Assembly: GCF_003269425.1 (NCBI RefSeq)
Contig: NZ_CP030104.1
Coordinates: 248,001 to 312,000 of the forward strand
DNA from: Flagellimonas maritima
Lineage (GTDB): Bacteria; Bacteroidota; Bacteroidia; Flavobacteriales; Flavobacteriaceae
DNA: 64,000 nt
Direction of reading: 5' to 3'
Shown: piece by piece, positions 43,808 to 52,924 of the stretch
Position numbering within the stretch: the first letter of the stretch is position 1
How the letters are laid out: the number at the start of each line of letters is the position of its first letter
Position numbers and translations under genes: made by a program
Notes under the pieces: generated by a model
What the model was told of the DNA's origin: nothing
Database searches by the model: none
What the model saw: the letters and a program-made list of their open reading frames with translations, nothing else

Positions 43808-46800
43808 CTGTCTGACCTATATAAATAATCTGAAACTCCAAGATAACCCGAAAAACTAACAGGTAGAGGAACTACACCGCCCGAAACACCTAAAGAAATG
43901 CCTTCGTACGTTGTCTTTGTAAATCCACGCCAATTACCATCACTTCCAATTGGCCATTGAAATTCAGTACCTTGGTTATATGCTCCTGCTACTGAAGCTG
44001 GACCAAAGGCTCTTACATCTGCTTGCAATCCTATTTCAGCTCCTCTGAATACATCTAAATCAGGGTTAGGATCTGTTGCAAAAAATCCAGTAACACTACC
44101 CGTAACACCTGCTTCAATTCCCAGTAAACCATTTACTTGTAAGTTAACCCCAAAATCACCTTTGTTCTCACCTTTCAAAATACCCAAAACTGATACTTCG
44201 AGTTGCGCACCTCCTTTATAAGCAGCTTCGGCACTTGCATTTACTGCTAATGCATCAGGCAAATATTCGCTGCCACCCAATTGTTCGGTATAATCAGCCA
44301 ATTGGTCATCAAAATAAACATTGGTGGTTTCTGTACCAGTATAAGTTAACCCTTTGGATTCTAGATTTATTTCGGTATCTATTAAATCAGTATGGATTCT
44401 AAATGCTTCTACGGATTCTCCTTGCTCATTTAACATCCTAATCACTATATCTTCAGGGGACATTCCATCAGGGTCTATGAAACGTAATGGGTTGTTAAAT
44501 GCAAAGTTATAAGGTGAGTGCCTACGCATCTGCTCAGCTAGAGGGTCAAGGTTCATCCATCTTCCCAAACTTGCATCATAGTTCCTCGCCCCGAAATCGT
44601 GCCAATCAAGACCAAGACTCTCGTCAAGCTCTTTCCCTTGGTAGGTCATGTAGTTGTTCTCAACTCCATTTATGCTATTATTGTAACCTTTGTGTTCAAG
44701 CCCAAAGGGATAATAGTTTCTTTCTTGGAGTATCTCGGAGCTGTCGACCGAGCCATCTTCGTTGATGTCCTGATAGCTCAATCTGATGTTCCCTAGATGG
44801 TCCCTGTATTGGTACACATAGTCATAGCCTCCCTGTCCATCCGGGACCACATAGCCCTCTGGGTGTCCAAAGAACTGCAGCTGTCCGTTCTCGTAGACGT
44901 AGTTGCCCGCATACTCTGTAGTGTTGCCCGTACTCACAATCTTTTTTAGTTTTCTGCCCGTGGCATCGTAAATATACGAAATGGTGCCGTTGTTACCGTT
45001 GCCGTTCACCGAAATACTCTCGGGCAAGTCTAAATGGTTGTACACAATACCCGGGTCCGTGGTAGTTGCCCCCCTAATGCCCTTGTTGAGATCAATGGTC
45101 ATATTCCCATTTAGGTCATAGCTAAAATCGTCCCCGGTGCTGCCGGGGATTTCCCTGAAGCCCTGGTCGTCGTTGGCAAAATCGGATACCTTCCTCACCT
45201 TGTTGCTCTGGGCGGGGTAATAATAGTACATGCGGTCCATGGAACCGAAGTCTCCGGTGATGGCATTATCGGGGTTCTCCACCACGTGCCCTTTTCTCTT
45301 CAGGAAGGTGATGTTCCCGTTCTTGTCATAGGCAATCGGCTCCGTGGGGCTACCAACGTCATATCTCCCGTTGTTGCTTACCGCATGGCCCAGACGGTTG
45401 AGCGCATCATAGCCGTAGCGGTACCATTTCAGGCCGTTGTCCACATTGGCCGTTTTCCACTCCGTCTCACTGATGTTCCCGTTGTAGAGCGGTGTGCCCC
45501 CATGGTCCGCCGTGTTGTAGTTGATATCGAAGGCGAAAAGGTCGTTGCCCATGCTCGTGTGGTCGTTGATACGTTTGAGCCATCCCCGTACATTATACTC
45601 ATAGTCCACCGTCTGTAGGTTGCCGCCAACTTTCTTCCCTACCAGTTGCCCCAGTTCACCATAGGTGTTCTCCACGATGGTCTCGGTATGGGCCCCTATG
45701 GTCCGGGTCTGCTGGGTGAGCCTGCCCATATGGTCGTACGCATAGTCGTCCGTTGTCACTATCGGCGGGTTTGCCCCCTTGGTGTGGGTGGTGACCACCT
45801 GTTCGGGCCTGCCCACAAAGTCAAGCTTGGTCTCCACCTGCGTGAAGGTCTGCAGGTAGTCGTTCAAGGTGCCCTCCGTTATGACCCTGCCCTTTTCGTC
45901 ATAGGCCCTGGCCCAGCTCACCCACTTGTCCCCGTTGCCGTCCAGCACCAGTACGCCCCCGCCAGTGGGCAGGCCCCTTACGTTCTGGGAGACCGTCTGG
46001 CCCAGCACCGTGGTGGGGATGGTGTAGCCCTGCAGGTCAAAGTCATAGGCATCGTAATAGTTCATCGTGTGCAGCACGTTGGGAACGGCGTAGATGGAAG
46101 GATAGGTGTTTGTGGTGTACACAGGGCCGTCCCTTTCCTCGAACTGTGCGGCCGCCCCGTCAACGTTGGCCTGTGCCTGCGACCTGGTCGCGACAAGGTC
46201 CGCAATGCCCGTATAGGCCACCCTGCCAAAGGCATCGTACTTGGTATAGGACCATTCGTTGTCGGTTCGCTGCACCGTATCCTGTACCATCACGGGTTGG
46301 TCCAGTTTGTTGTAGACGATATGTTCCCAGCCCTTGCCCGGTACCTTTTTCTCCACCAGGCGGTTGCGGTGGTCGTACTTGTACTGGTAGCAGAGCTCGT
46401 CGAGCTCAGTACTACTTACCCCATTGGAGGTGTCCACCTTTGGCGGCAGCACAAAGGTAAGGTTGCCATAGTCGTCGTACACGTAATGGGTATCGTGCTC
46501 CTCGACTGCGCTCGGCGACCCCACTTCCCCATACGTCCGCTTGAGCACCACATGGCCCAGCTTGTCGGTATACGACTCGGTGGTGTGCAGCTTGGAGGTT
46601 GTCCCGTCATGGTTCTCGTCCTTGGTCACGGTTTTGTAAAGTTCGCCCACTGCATAGTATCCACTTTGTACCAAGATCGGTTCATAGATACCGTTTGTAA
46701 AGCTTGTGCTCACCTTAAAGAACCGTACCTCGTCGGTATCATTGGTGTCATAGCCAAATACTATCTCATGCCCGCTGCCCATCTTCCAGTCCTCTCCGGG

Positions 46801-48141
46801 GGCGGCCTGTTTGAATACACGGTTCAGGGGGGAGGGTTCGTACTCCTTCAGGGAATAGGCATTAATATTGGGAACGCTCAGCCCTGTAAAGTCAGAGGCG
46901 TAACTATTCTTGTAATACGTTTGTGCAGCTCCTGCCATGCCGTGCCTAAAGCTTCCGAACGCCTCGCTTGCTTGGCGGTATAGCGGCAACCATTCCCTGT
47001 CAACCCTGCCGTAGGCATCGTACCCGATATGGGTCACCAGATCCCCTTGTTCCTTTGAGGCCCTTATGGCCACTTGTTGTAAAGGTCTTCCCAAGCCGTC
47101 ATAGTAGGTAACATTTTCGATAACGTCCCCCACGGCTGTAATCTCCGTACTATCGTTCAGTTCCTTTTGATAGATGCGCGAGGCAAAACTGTTCTCATTG
47201 CTCAGCTTTGCCAATAGGTTGGGGCATCCGTTATCGGTCCCAAACTCATTTGGACAGGCGTCGGTGTTGTTGGTTACGTACCCCGATGGCATCTCACTAT
47301 AAAAAACACTGTCATTGGGGTCCCCGAACATATCATTATCGATATCCCTATAAAAATACTGTGGAGGAATATCGGTGATGTTTTCCGTGGTATCGTCATA
47401 GTCGCTGTTGTTCGATACATAACCCGTAGGTTGTGAACAGGATTCCACACTGGAATTGGCATCCCCAAATCCGTCATTGTCGGTGTCAGCGTACCAAACT
47501 GGTCTTGGTGTCACTATCACCTGAATTTCATTCGATGGCAAGGTCTCTTCGCAGGATGTAGCATTTCTACGAAATCTTTTGGAGACGGTCAAACCAACTG
47601 AAAGGCTGTAGGATAAGGAAGTCGCCCCATTGATATTGGTCCAGGTACTTGTTCCGTTGGGACGCTCCTGCCACTGATAAGAATAGCTGTTATTGCCTCC
47701 GGAAGCGCTTGCACTGTTCCCAAAGGTAGAAGGAACCGTACCCTGGCAGATGGACTGTCCCCCTCCGGTAATAGTTCCCGCGTTCAGGTCAACACCCAAT
47801 TGGTTTACATTGAAAGCTCCCGATAGACTGCCATTATAACTGTACCCGACAAACGCATCCCGACTACAACCTGTATTGGCAGTAGCGGAAACCCTAATAC
47901 TGTTGGCACCACTACGGTTTACCGTCAACCACGAAGGAACATTGTTGAAAGTAATGGTGCCGCCATCACATGATGATGACGTAAATGTTATCGTAAAGAA
48001 TTCCTGACCTCCCGAACTACCGATGCTCTGTGAAACGGGAGCTATGGAACTTATACCACATTGTGCATATGAAAAGCTACCAATTAAGAGGGCAGAAAGA
48101 AAAATACAAAAACGAACATGTTGGTATATAGGTTTCATCAT
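43804..48141 (-). CDS. Rhs repeat-associated core protein (DUF6443), polymorphic-toxin-like
   Basis: A 1445-residue protein with a Sec signal peptide (ending SYAQ, about residue 27). Domains: a BACON-like beta domain (30-118), an Ig-like stretch, two Asp-rich calcium-binding-type repeats (DTDNDGFGD at 219, DIDNDMFGD at 266), a DUF6443 region (about 330-470, YYDGLGRPLQQVAI), then many YD repeats and the Rhs core end (LDWHDFGARNYDASLGRW ... NPLRFIDPDGM at about 1227). The last 218 residues form a variable tip, glycine-rich and beta-like, which I cannot match to a known toxin. There is no T9SS or T6SS (PAAR, VgrG) signal. DNA for the core is GC-richer than the tip, the usual Rhs mosaic. Four bases separate it from its partner. 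Confidence 0.88.
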   Translation of the reverse strand: MMKPIYQHVRFCIFLSALLIGSFSYAQCGISSIAPVSQSIGSSGGQEFFTITFTSSSCDGGTITFNNVPSWLTVNRSGANSIRVSATANTGCSRDAFVGYSYNGSLSGAFNVNQLGVDLNAGTITGGGQSICQGTVPSTFGNSASASGGNNSYSYQWQERPNGTSTWTNINGATSLSYSLSVGLTVSKRFRRNATSCEETLPSNEIQVIVTPRPVWYADTDNDGFGDANSSVESCSQPTGYVSNNSDYDDTTENITDIPPQYFYRDIDNDMFGDPNDSVFYSEMPSGYVTNNTDACPNEFGTDNGCPNLLAKLSNENSFASRIYQKELNDSTEITAVGDVIENVTYYDGLGRPLQQVAIRASKEQGDLVTHIGYDAYGRVDREWLPLYRQASEAFGSFRHGMAGAAQTYYKNSYASDFTGLSVPNINAYSLKEYEPSPLNRVFKQAAPGEDWKMGSGHEIVFGYDTNDTDEVRFFKVSTSFTNGIYEPILVQSGYYAVGELYKTVTKDENHDGTTSKLHTTESYTDKLGHVVLKRTYGEVGSPSAVEEHDTHYVYDDYGNLTFVLPPKVDTSNGVSSTELDELCYQYKYDHRNRLVEKKVPGKGWEHIVYNKLDQPVMVQDTVQRTDNEWSYTKYDAFGRVAYTGIADLVATRSQAQANVDGAAAQFEERDGPVYTTNTYPSIYAVPNVLHTMNYYDAYDFDLQGYTIPTTVLGQTVSQNVRGLPTGGGVLVLDGNGDKWVSWARAYDEKGRVITEGTLNDYLQTFTQVETKLDFVGRPEQVVTTHTKGANPPIVTTDDYAYDHMGRLTQQTRTIGAHTETIVENTYGELGQLVGKKVGGNLQTVDYEYNVRGWLKRINDHTSMGNDLFAFDINYNTADHGGTPLYNGNISETEWKTANVDNGLKWYRYGYDALNRLGHAVSNNGRYDVGSPTEPIAYDKNGNITFLKRKGHVVENPDNAITGDFGSMDRMYYYYPAQSNKVRKVSDFANDDQGFREIPGSTGDDFSYDLNGNMTIDLNKGIRGATTTDPGIVYNHLDLPESISVNGNGNNGTISYIYDATGRKLKKIVSTGNTTEYAGNYVYENGQLQFFGHPEGYVVPDGQGGYDYVYQYRDHLGNIRLSYQDINEDGSVDSSEILQERNYYPFGLEHKGYNNSINGVENNYMTYQGKELDESLGLDWHDFGARNYDASLGRWMNLDPLAEQMRRHSPYNFAFNNPLRFIDPDGMSPEDIVIRMLNEQGESVEAFRIHTDLIDTEINLESKGLTYTGTETTNVYFDDQLADYTEQLGGSEYLPDALAVNASAEAAYKGGAQLEVSVLGILKGENKGDFGVNLQVNGLLGIEAGVTGSVTGFFATDPNPDLDVFRGAEIGLQADVRAFGPASVAGAYNQGTEFQWPIGSDGNWRGFTKTTYEGISLGVSGGVVPLPVSFSGYLGVSDYLYRSDR

Positions 48142-48145
48142 ATCG

Positions 48146-51100
48146 CTAGTTTTTATATTTATGAGTATATTCTGATATTACCTTGTCGTTCCTGTCCTTT
48201 ACCTGTTTCAGTCTATTGAACTGGTCATAAGAATATTTGGTACTATCTTCCATAGGATTGGTAACGCTTTTTAGGCCAATCAAAGGTGAATAGCTGTATG
48301 TAGTAATAATCGCCTTTGGCAAATCTGACCGAAGCCTATTTTCTTGGATGGAAGTAAGGCCTCCCGTGCCCGAATCAAAGTCGGTACCAAACCCTGACAG
48401 TGCGTCAATTTCGGTCCTGTTGGCATTTTCAATCTTTGCCACGGGATATTGGTTGTTATAGCCCCAGATATAACTTATGTTCTGGCCATTGGGCTTGGAC
48501 ACTTGGAGCGGGTTCCCGTAATCATCGTAGTCATGATAGATAATTCTATTTTCAAGCGGACCCGAACCTTTTTGTGCTTTTATATATTCTGGCAGGTATT
48601 GGTTATTGGCATTGGTCCAGAGCCTGTAATCTGTTTCCTGTTTTCCGATAAGTTCTGAGGGTTGGAATATGCCATCATCATTTTTATCAAGAAAGTTTTC
48701 CTGTTTGACGATATCCGAATACCGGTGGCGGTTCCCCAGCTCGGTATCGTTCACATCTGTCCAGTAGTACATTTTGGTCATTCGGGTCAGCCCTTCACTG
48801 TCCCGTGTTTGCGTACTACCCAATTGGTAGTGGTCATCGTAGTTGTAGAAATAATCCTTGGTGGTGGTCAGTTCCCTGCCATTGTCAAAATAACTCGTCG
48901 CTACAGATCTACCAAGATCCAAGGTTCCCCCGGTAAGATAATAGGTATCGTAAGCTAAATTTCCTCCGTTCTGGCAGGTGATATCACCAGGGTTGATAAA
49001 CTGAATCAAGGGCAAGTGATACCTTCTTTGATTTTTGGAGTAGCCAGGATTGGAATCATTGTTACAATAAGTGGAATAGCTACCAGGGTTGAACACTGGT
49101 GGTGGCAAAGGATAATTCGCCAAGATGTCCCCATACAAGTAGGTGTTCTCCGTTTTCTGTAGAAGGGTATAGTCTAAAGGGTCTTTTCTAAACATCTCTG
49201 TTTTCAGTATTTTTCCCCGTAGCCATTCATTGTCTGTGGGTAGCGGATAGGGAAACTCATAGTATTTTCCTGCATCTGGAATCACAGAAAACTCATATTC
49301 TGTCTTTCCACTGTTTGCGGTTATACTCCCGTAATATTCCGTGACCTTGGAATAGCCGACCGAATTGCCCTGGGGCGTCCCCAAAGGGCTGCCAGGCACG
49401 GCACCAAAGGCATCCAGAATGGTGAACTGTCCAACACTATAGTCAGAAATCGAATAAAAGTTGGGCAGGCCGAAGATTCGTCCGGTACTTCTTCCAAATA
49501 AATCGAGATACTCGTACTCCTTGGTCTGTATCGTACCATGTGCATCGTCCATAAGGATTCGTTTGACTCTCTTGCCTCCACCGTATACAACATCATCAGA
49601 GTTATCCGCTTCTTCAAACCAGTCAAGATAAACAGCGAAACCATCATTTTCAGGATCAAGTGGGTCATGAGTTCCTCGGGGTTCAACAATGAGTTCGTAA
49701 TTTCCAGGGGCAAGGTTGAAATGGTTATCGTTTTTTCCTATAAAAAGTTCAAAGGCCGTACCGTTACCTTGGACATATACCCGGAATTTACATCCTTGGA
49801 TAAATTCTGAAGATGAGCACTGATCAGGGCTATTGAAACGGACAAAACTACTTATTGCACCTACGATTCCCGGGCCTATTGTGAATGGATGTACATACTC
49901 GTTAGTATTTGTGTTGTAGTACTGGCTGTACGAAATTTGGGAAAGTGCCACACCTTTTTTTATAAGCGGGTTCACATTCTGAAACACCAATTGACCAAAC
50001 TCTAAAGGTGTTAAGGCAATGTTATCTTCGTACACAAAGGCGGAACTACCATTCGTGGGGTAGGTGATCTTCTTCAGCAAACCGGCCTCAGACTTGACCA
50101 CGTCCACGGTCCTATCGATATTGACGTTTCCATAATCGAAAAAAGTGAGGTGTTGCCCGTTGTTCTTTCCGTTAAAGTATCCCCACAGGTCTTGGGAAGT
50201 GGAAAACCTGTTGGGAAGCTGTTCCGTACTGTACTCGAAAAGATAGGGAGGCAGTTGCTCTAGGTTTGGAGCCGTCTCCTGTATTGAATTCAAAAACAAT
50301 CGTTTATTGGCCCTTGGTTCTTGGGCTTCCAAAAAATCGTGCACATTGTTGTCCACAATGCTTGTAGTGTATATATAATCGAGCTCGTACGATTTGATCA
50401 GGTTGTCCTGTTTGTCGTAAAGACTGATTTTGTCCAGCATATGGGAATCTTGCAAGTCATCTCGTTCGGCGCCAGATTGGAACATGAGTTTTCCTTTGTT
50501 GAAACGAATCTCGGACAGTTGAAATTGATGTATCTCAAGCTCCAAGGAGTGGTGCACCGGTACATTGTTTTCCAATTTGTCATAGGAGTGCCGGAATGTT
50601 CGAGAAATCTCCTCGGAACCATAGTGGAACTCGATCATATGCCCATAGGTGGTCTCGATTTCCATCAATTGCCAGGAATTGAAATAATTTTCACCTGAAA
50701 AACCGAAATCTTGCCTACCGCCACCCATAGGTATATGGCTACTTCTAATCGGTTTATCATAATTCCGTGCGGTTCGAATCCCGTTTTTAGATACACCAAA
50801 ATAGAACTTGTTGCCATGTTTGTCCGTAATTGTAAAACTTTGTATTCCATTGAAGTTGCCCACACTTTGGTTGAGGTACGTAATGTCAATATCATCGAAA
50901 CCCTGTACAAGTACTTCGCCATCGGTTTTGTCGATTATGAACTTGCCCCCTATCCCGTTTGCATTGAAATGGAACAGATCAGGAGTGAAATCATATTCTT
51001 GATTGAACGTATATGTATCTTGAACATCACCTCGCTTATTAGCGTCCGTAAAAAAGTCCATATCATAGTTATTGTTCAAGTAACCGTACTGGCTCTCATC

Positions 51101-51421
51101 CGTTCCTCCACGGGTCTGTCGGGAAATGGAGCCCCCATATTGCAATGCCCATCCCAGGCCGTACCTTGGGGCTATTTCCCCAACTTTAATGCCTCTGGAA
51201 TGGTAGTTCAAACTTATAGGGATGCTGATCCCGTTCTGTTGGATGGTGTGGATGGGAATGGAGATGCTCGGTACCCCTGTGTAATGGGAAACCGGTATTT
51301 CGGTGAACTTTGCCAAAGCCGTGGCCTCTGGCGATGGTGGCGTGATTTTTGGCAGGTCCTGTGCCAAGCAAGTTTTTGCTGCAAATAAAAGTATAAGGGT
51401 TATTGTTGTTTTGATGTTCAT
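48146..51421 (-). CDS. Rhs/YD-repeat partner protein
   Basis: A 1091-residue exported protein (signal peptide ending CLAQ, about residue 21). After an N-terminal region opening PPSPEATALAKFTEIPVSHYTGVPSISIPI, it consists mainly of beta-rich Rhs-like repeats (GYNNQYPVAKIENANRTEID; YSYSPLIGLKSVTNPMEDSTKYSYDQFNRLKQV). It lacks a core-end DPDG and a toxin tip. In Bacteroidota such a protein often precedes a DUF6443-Rhs gene, and the two may form a joint shell or cell-wall-associated complex. It is the first gene of the three-gene Rhs operon, divergent from the secretion plus-strand arm. Confidence 0.85.
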   Translation of the reverse strand: MNIKTTITLILLFAAKTCLAQDLPKITPPSPEATALAKFTEIPVSHYTGVPSISIPIHTIQQNGISIPISLNYHSRGIKVGEIAPRYGLGWALQYGGSISRQTRGGTDESQYGYLNNNYDMDFFTDANKRGDVQDTYTFNQEYDFTPDLFHFNANGIGGKFIIDKTDGEVLVQGFDDIDITYLNQSVGNFNGIQSFTITDKHGNKFYFGVSKNGIRTARNYDKPIRSSHIPMGGGRQDFGFSGENYFNSWQLMEIETTYGHMIEFHYGSEEISRTFRHSYDKLENNVPVHHSLELEIHQFQLSEIRFNKGKLMFQSGAERDDLQDSHMLDKISLYDKQDNLIKSYELDYIYTTSIVDNNVHDFLEAQEPRANKRLFLNSIQETAPNLEQLPPYLFEYSTEQLPNRFSTSQDLWGYFNGKNNGQHLTFFDYGNVNIDRTVDVVKSEAGLLKKITYPTNGSSAFVYEDNIALTPLEFGQLVFQNVNPLIKKGVALSQISYSQYYNTNTNEYVHPFTIGPGIVGAISSFVRFNSPDQCSSSEFIQGCKFRVYVQGNGTAFELFIGKNDNHFNLAPGNYELIVEPRGTHDPLDPENDGFAVYLDWFEEADNSDDVVYGGGKRVKRILMDDAHGTIQTKEYEYLDLFGRSTGRIFGLPNFYSISDYSVGQFTILDAFGAVPGSPLGTPQGNSVGYSKVTEYYGSITANSGKTEYEFSVIPDAGKYYEFPYPLPTDNEWLRGKILKTEMFRKDPLDYTLLQKTENTYLYGDILANYPLPPPVFNPGSYSTYCNNDSNPGYSKNQRRYHLPLIQFINPGDITCQNGGNLAYDTYYLTGGTLDLGRSVATSYFDNGRELTTTKDYFYNYDDHYQLGSTQTRDSEGLTRMTKMYYWTDVNDTELGNRHRYSDIVKQENFLDKNDDGIFQPSELIGKQETDYRLWTNANNQYLPEYIKAQKGSGPLENRIIYHDYDDYGNPLQVSKPNGQNISYIWGYNNQYPVAKIENANRTEIDALSGFGTDFDSGTGGLTSIQENRLRSDLPKAIITTYSYSPLIGLKSVTNPMEDSTKYSYDQFNRLKQVKDRNDKVISEYTHKYKN

Positions 51422-52004
51422 AATCGTGTCTGTATACTACTGCAAAAAACAAGTGGTCAAAAAAAAACTACTTGTAGCATGCTTTTGATTAAATACGTAT
51501 TTCCTTCAAATTTTGAAATAATTGATCTTGGCTCTCAATATCAATGTCTTCAAATAGAGTTCTTTAAGGTACTTGTCAATGAAAATGGTACCGTATGTCG
51601 TTATCTTAATAGAGCTAATAGTTCTATTCTGCCTACAAGGGACAATTACAGAAAACAGGGAGGGAAGTCAATAAAAGATTTTTTCATGTTAGGTTTTTGG
51701 ATTGTTAGGTTAAAAATTAATTGATTGAAAAGTAATAAATTTTTCGGAAGTTTTTTATTACAAAAATCATTGTTTTTAATTACTATTGTATTAAGCTATA
51801 TCTGATAATCATAACAATTAACTGATTTACAGATTGTTAATTCAATAACTTGGCTGAAACCAAGATTATTAAATCTTAAAGAATTAACAATTACTTAACC
51901 TACACGGTGTATACCAATACTCGCTTTATTTAATATGAAAAAAGTCAGTTGTTAAGTAAGATATTATTCGTACATTTTTCGGAAATTTTCCTATCTTCTG
52001 AATC
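51422..52004. other. Divergent control region between Rhs operon and secretion arm
   Basis: A 583-base AT-rich gap between two divergent operons. It holds a good promoter for the plus-strand arm (listed separately) and a dyad AATTAAC (51816-51822) / GTTAATT (51836-51842) that could bind a regulator. A 81-codon open frame at 51479 has poor composition and is not called. No regulator gene is present in the island. Confidence 0.45.
51949..51979 (+). promoter_or_regulatory. Bacteroidota-type promoter of the secretion plus-strand arm
   Basis: TTG at 51949-51951, 19 bases, then TACATTTTT at 51971-51979, close to the TTTG-N19-TAnnTTTG sigma factor pattern of this phylum. It is 26 bases before the pseudopilin start codon. 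Confidence 0.6.
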
Positions 52005-52439
52005 ATGAAAGATTTTAAAAAGGCATTTTTTTGGAATTTGCTACGTACAAAGGTGCCGTCCATTAATTTACAAGAAACCCTTATAGTCCTGGCCATTATC
52101 GGTATCCTTTTATTGTTGGCCCTTCCCAACCTGATGCCATTGATATCCAAGGCAAAAAGTGTAGAGGCCCAAGTACAATTAAAGGCCATCTATAATGCGC
52201 AAACTACGTACAGGTATATGCACAGCAAGTATTCCCCTGTCATGGAAGAACTTGATTTTGAAGCTCCGAGCACCGTAAAGGAGAATGGTACGGCCAATTA
52301 CATATACGAGATTATAAGTGCGGACAATGCAACATTCAAAGCAAGGGCAGAGGCCATTACCGACTTCGATGGGGATGGAATCTTCAATATCTGGGAGGTG
52401 GACGAAAACGGTAATCCCAAACAAATCATAAAAGATTGA
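52005..52439 (+). CDS. GspG/type IV pilin-like major pseudopilin
   Basis: A 144-residue pilin-like protein. A 19-residue charged leader (MKDFKKAFFWNLLRTKVPS) precedes INLQETLIVLAIIGILLLLALPNL, with the +5 glutamate at Glu24 and a serine rather than glycine at -1. The body has the short alpha/beta layout of GspG, including KSVEAQVQLKAIYNAQTTYRYMHSKY and an acidic DFDGDGIFNIWEVDENGN segment that could bind calcium, as in GspG. It is the first gene of the plus-strand arm and the best candidate for the fibre-forming subunit. Confidence 0.87.
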   Translation: MKDFKKAFFWNLLRTKVPSINLQETLIVLAIIGILLLLALPNLMPLISKAKSVEAQVQLKAIYNAQTTYRYMHSKYSPVMEELDFEAPSTVKENGTANYIYEIISADNATFKARAEAITDFDGDGIFNIWEVDENGNPKQIIKD

Positions 52440-52924
52440 TTATTTTTTTAAAAATTGTATTGATGGCGTGTCTTGCTTTTATTACTTATCAAGATTTTAA
52501 GGAAAGAAAGGTCTTTTGGTTTCTTTTTCCACTGGTAATGGTATTGTTGGGAATGCTTCATTTTCTACATGTTGAAAGTTTCGAAATCCTACTTTATTAT
52601 GCGCTCGTCAATACTCTCTTGGTAACAGGTATTATAACAATCTTGTATCTATACACGCGTTTTATCAATCAAAAAAAATTTTTAAATCACAGTTTGGGCC
52701 TAGGGGACATTCTCTTTTTCTACGCTTTTGCCATTGGATTTCCCACTATCACTTTTCTTATCCTATTTGTAGGTGCAACTATATTTTCTTTGTTTGGTTT
52801 TTTGAGTATCAAAAATAGTTTGAAAAAAAAGGGTGTTCCACTGGCTGGCCTAATGAGTGTTTTTATGGTCTTTGTAATGCTATATAGTATCATTTCCAAA
52901 AACCCCACCCTATATGGCCATTGA
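52436..52924 (+). CDS. Prepilin peptidase (A24 family), short form
   Basis: A 162-residue membrane protein with about five hydrophobic segments. The two catalytic aspartates of aspartyl prepilin peptidases are seen: Asp20 in TYQDFKERKV and Asp91 in the GLGD motif. The cytoplasmic N-methyltransferase domain with its zinc-binding cysteines is missing, as in short A24 members. Translation probably begins at the TTG overlapping the pseudopilin stop (52436); an ATG at 52463 would remove part of the first helix. It is expected to process the island's four prepilin-like proteins. Confidence 0.87.
   Translation: MIIFLKIVLMACLAFITYQDFKERKVFWFLFPLVMVLLGMLHFLHVESFEILLYYALVNTLLVTGIITILYLYTRFINQKKFLNHSLGLGDILFFYAFAIGFPTITFLILFVGATIFSLFGFLSIKNSLKKKGVPLAGLMSVFMVFVMLYSIISKNPTLYGH

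Noticed and set aside
45646..46983. A 445-codon open frame on the plus strand
   Set aside because: It lies fully antisense to the Rhs core; the GC-rich repeats lack stops on the other strand. The translated sequence is rich in Val, Gly and His and has no domain character.
43804..51421. Type VI secretion as the exporter of the Rhs proteins
   Set aside because: No PAAR, VgrG, Hcp or sheath genes are present, and the Rhs proteins have Sec signal peptides, which T6SS effectors lack.
51479..51724. An 81-codon frame in the divergent control region
   Set aside because: Poor composition, no recognisable start context and location between two promoters.
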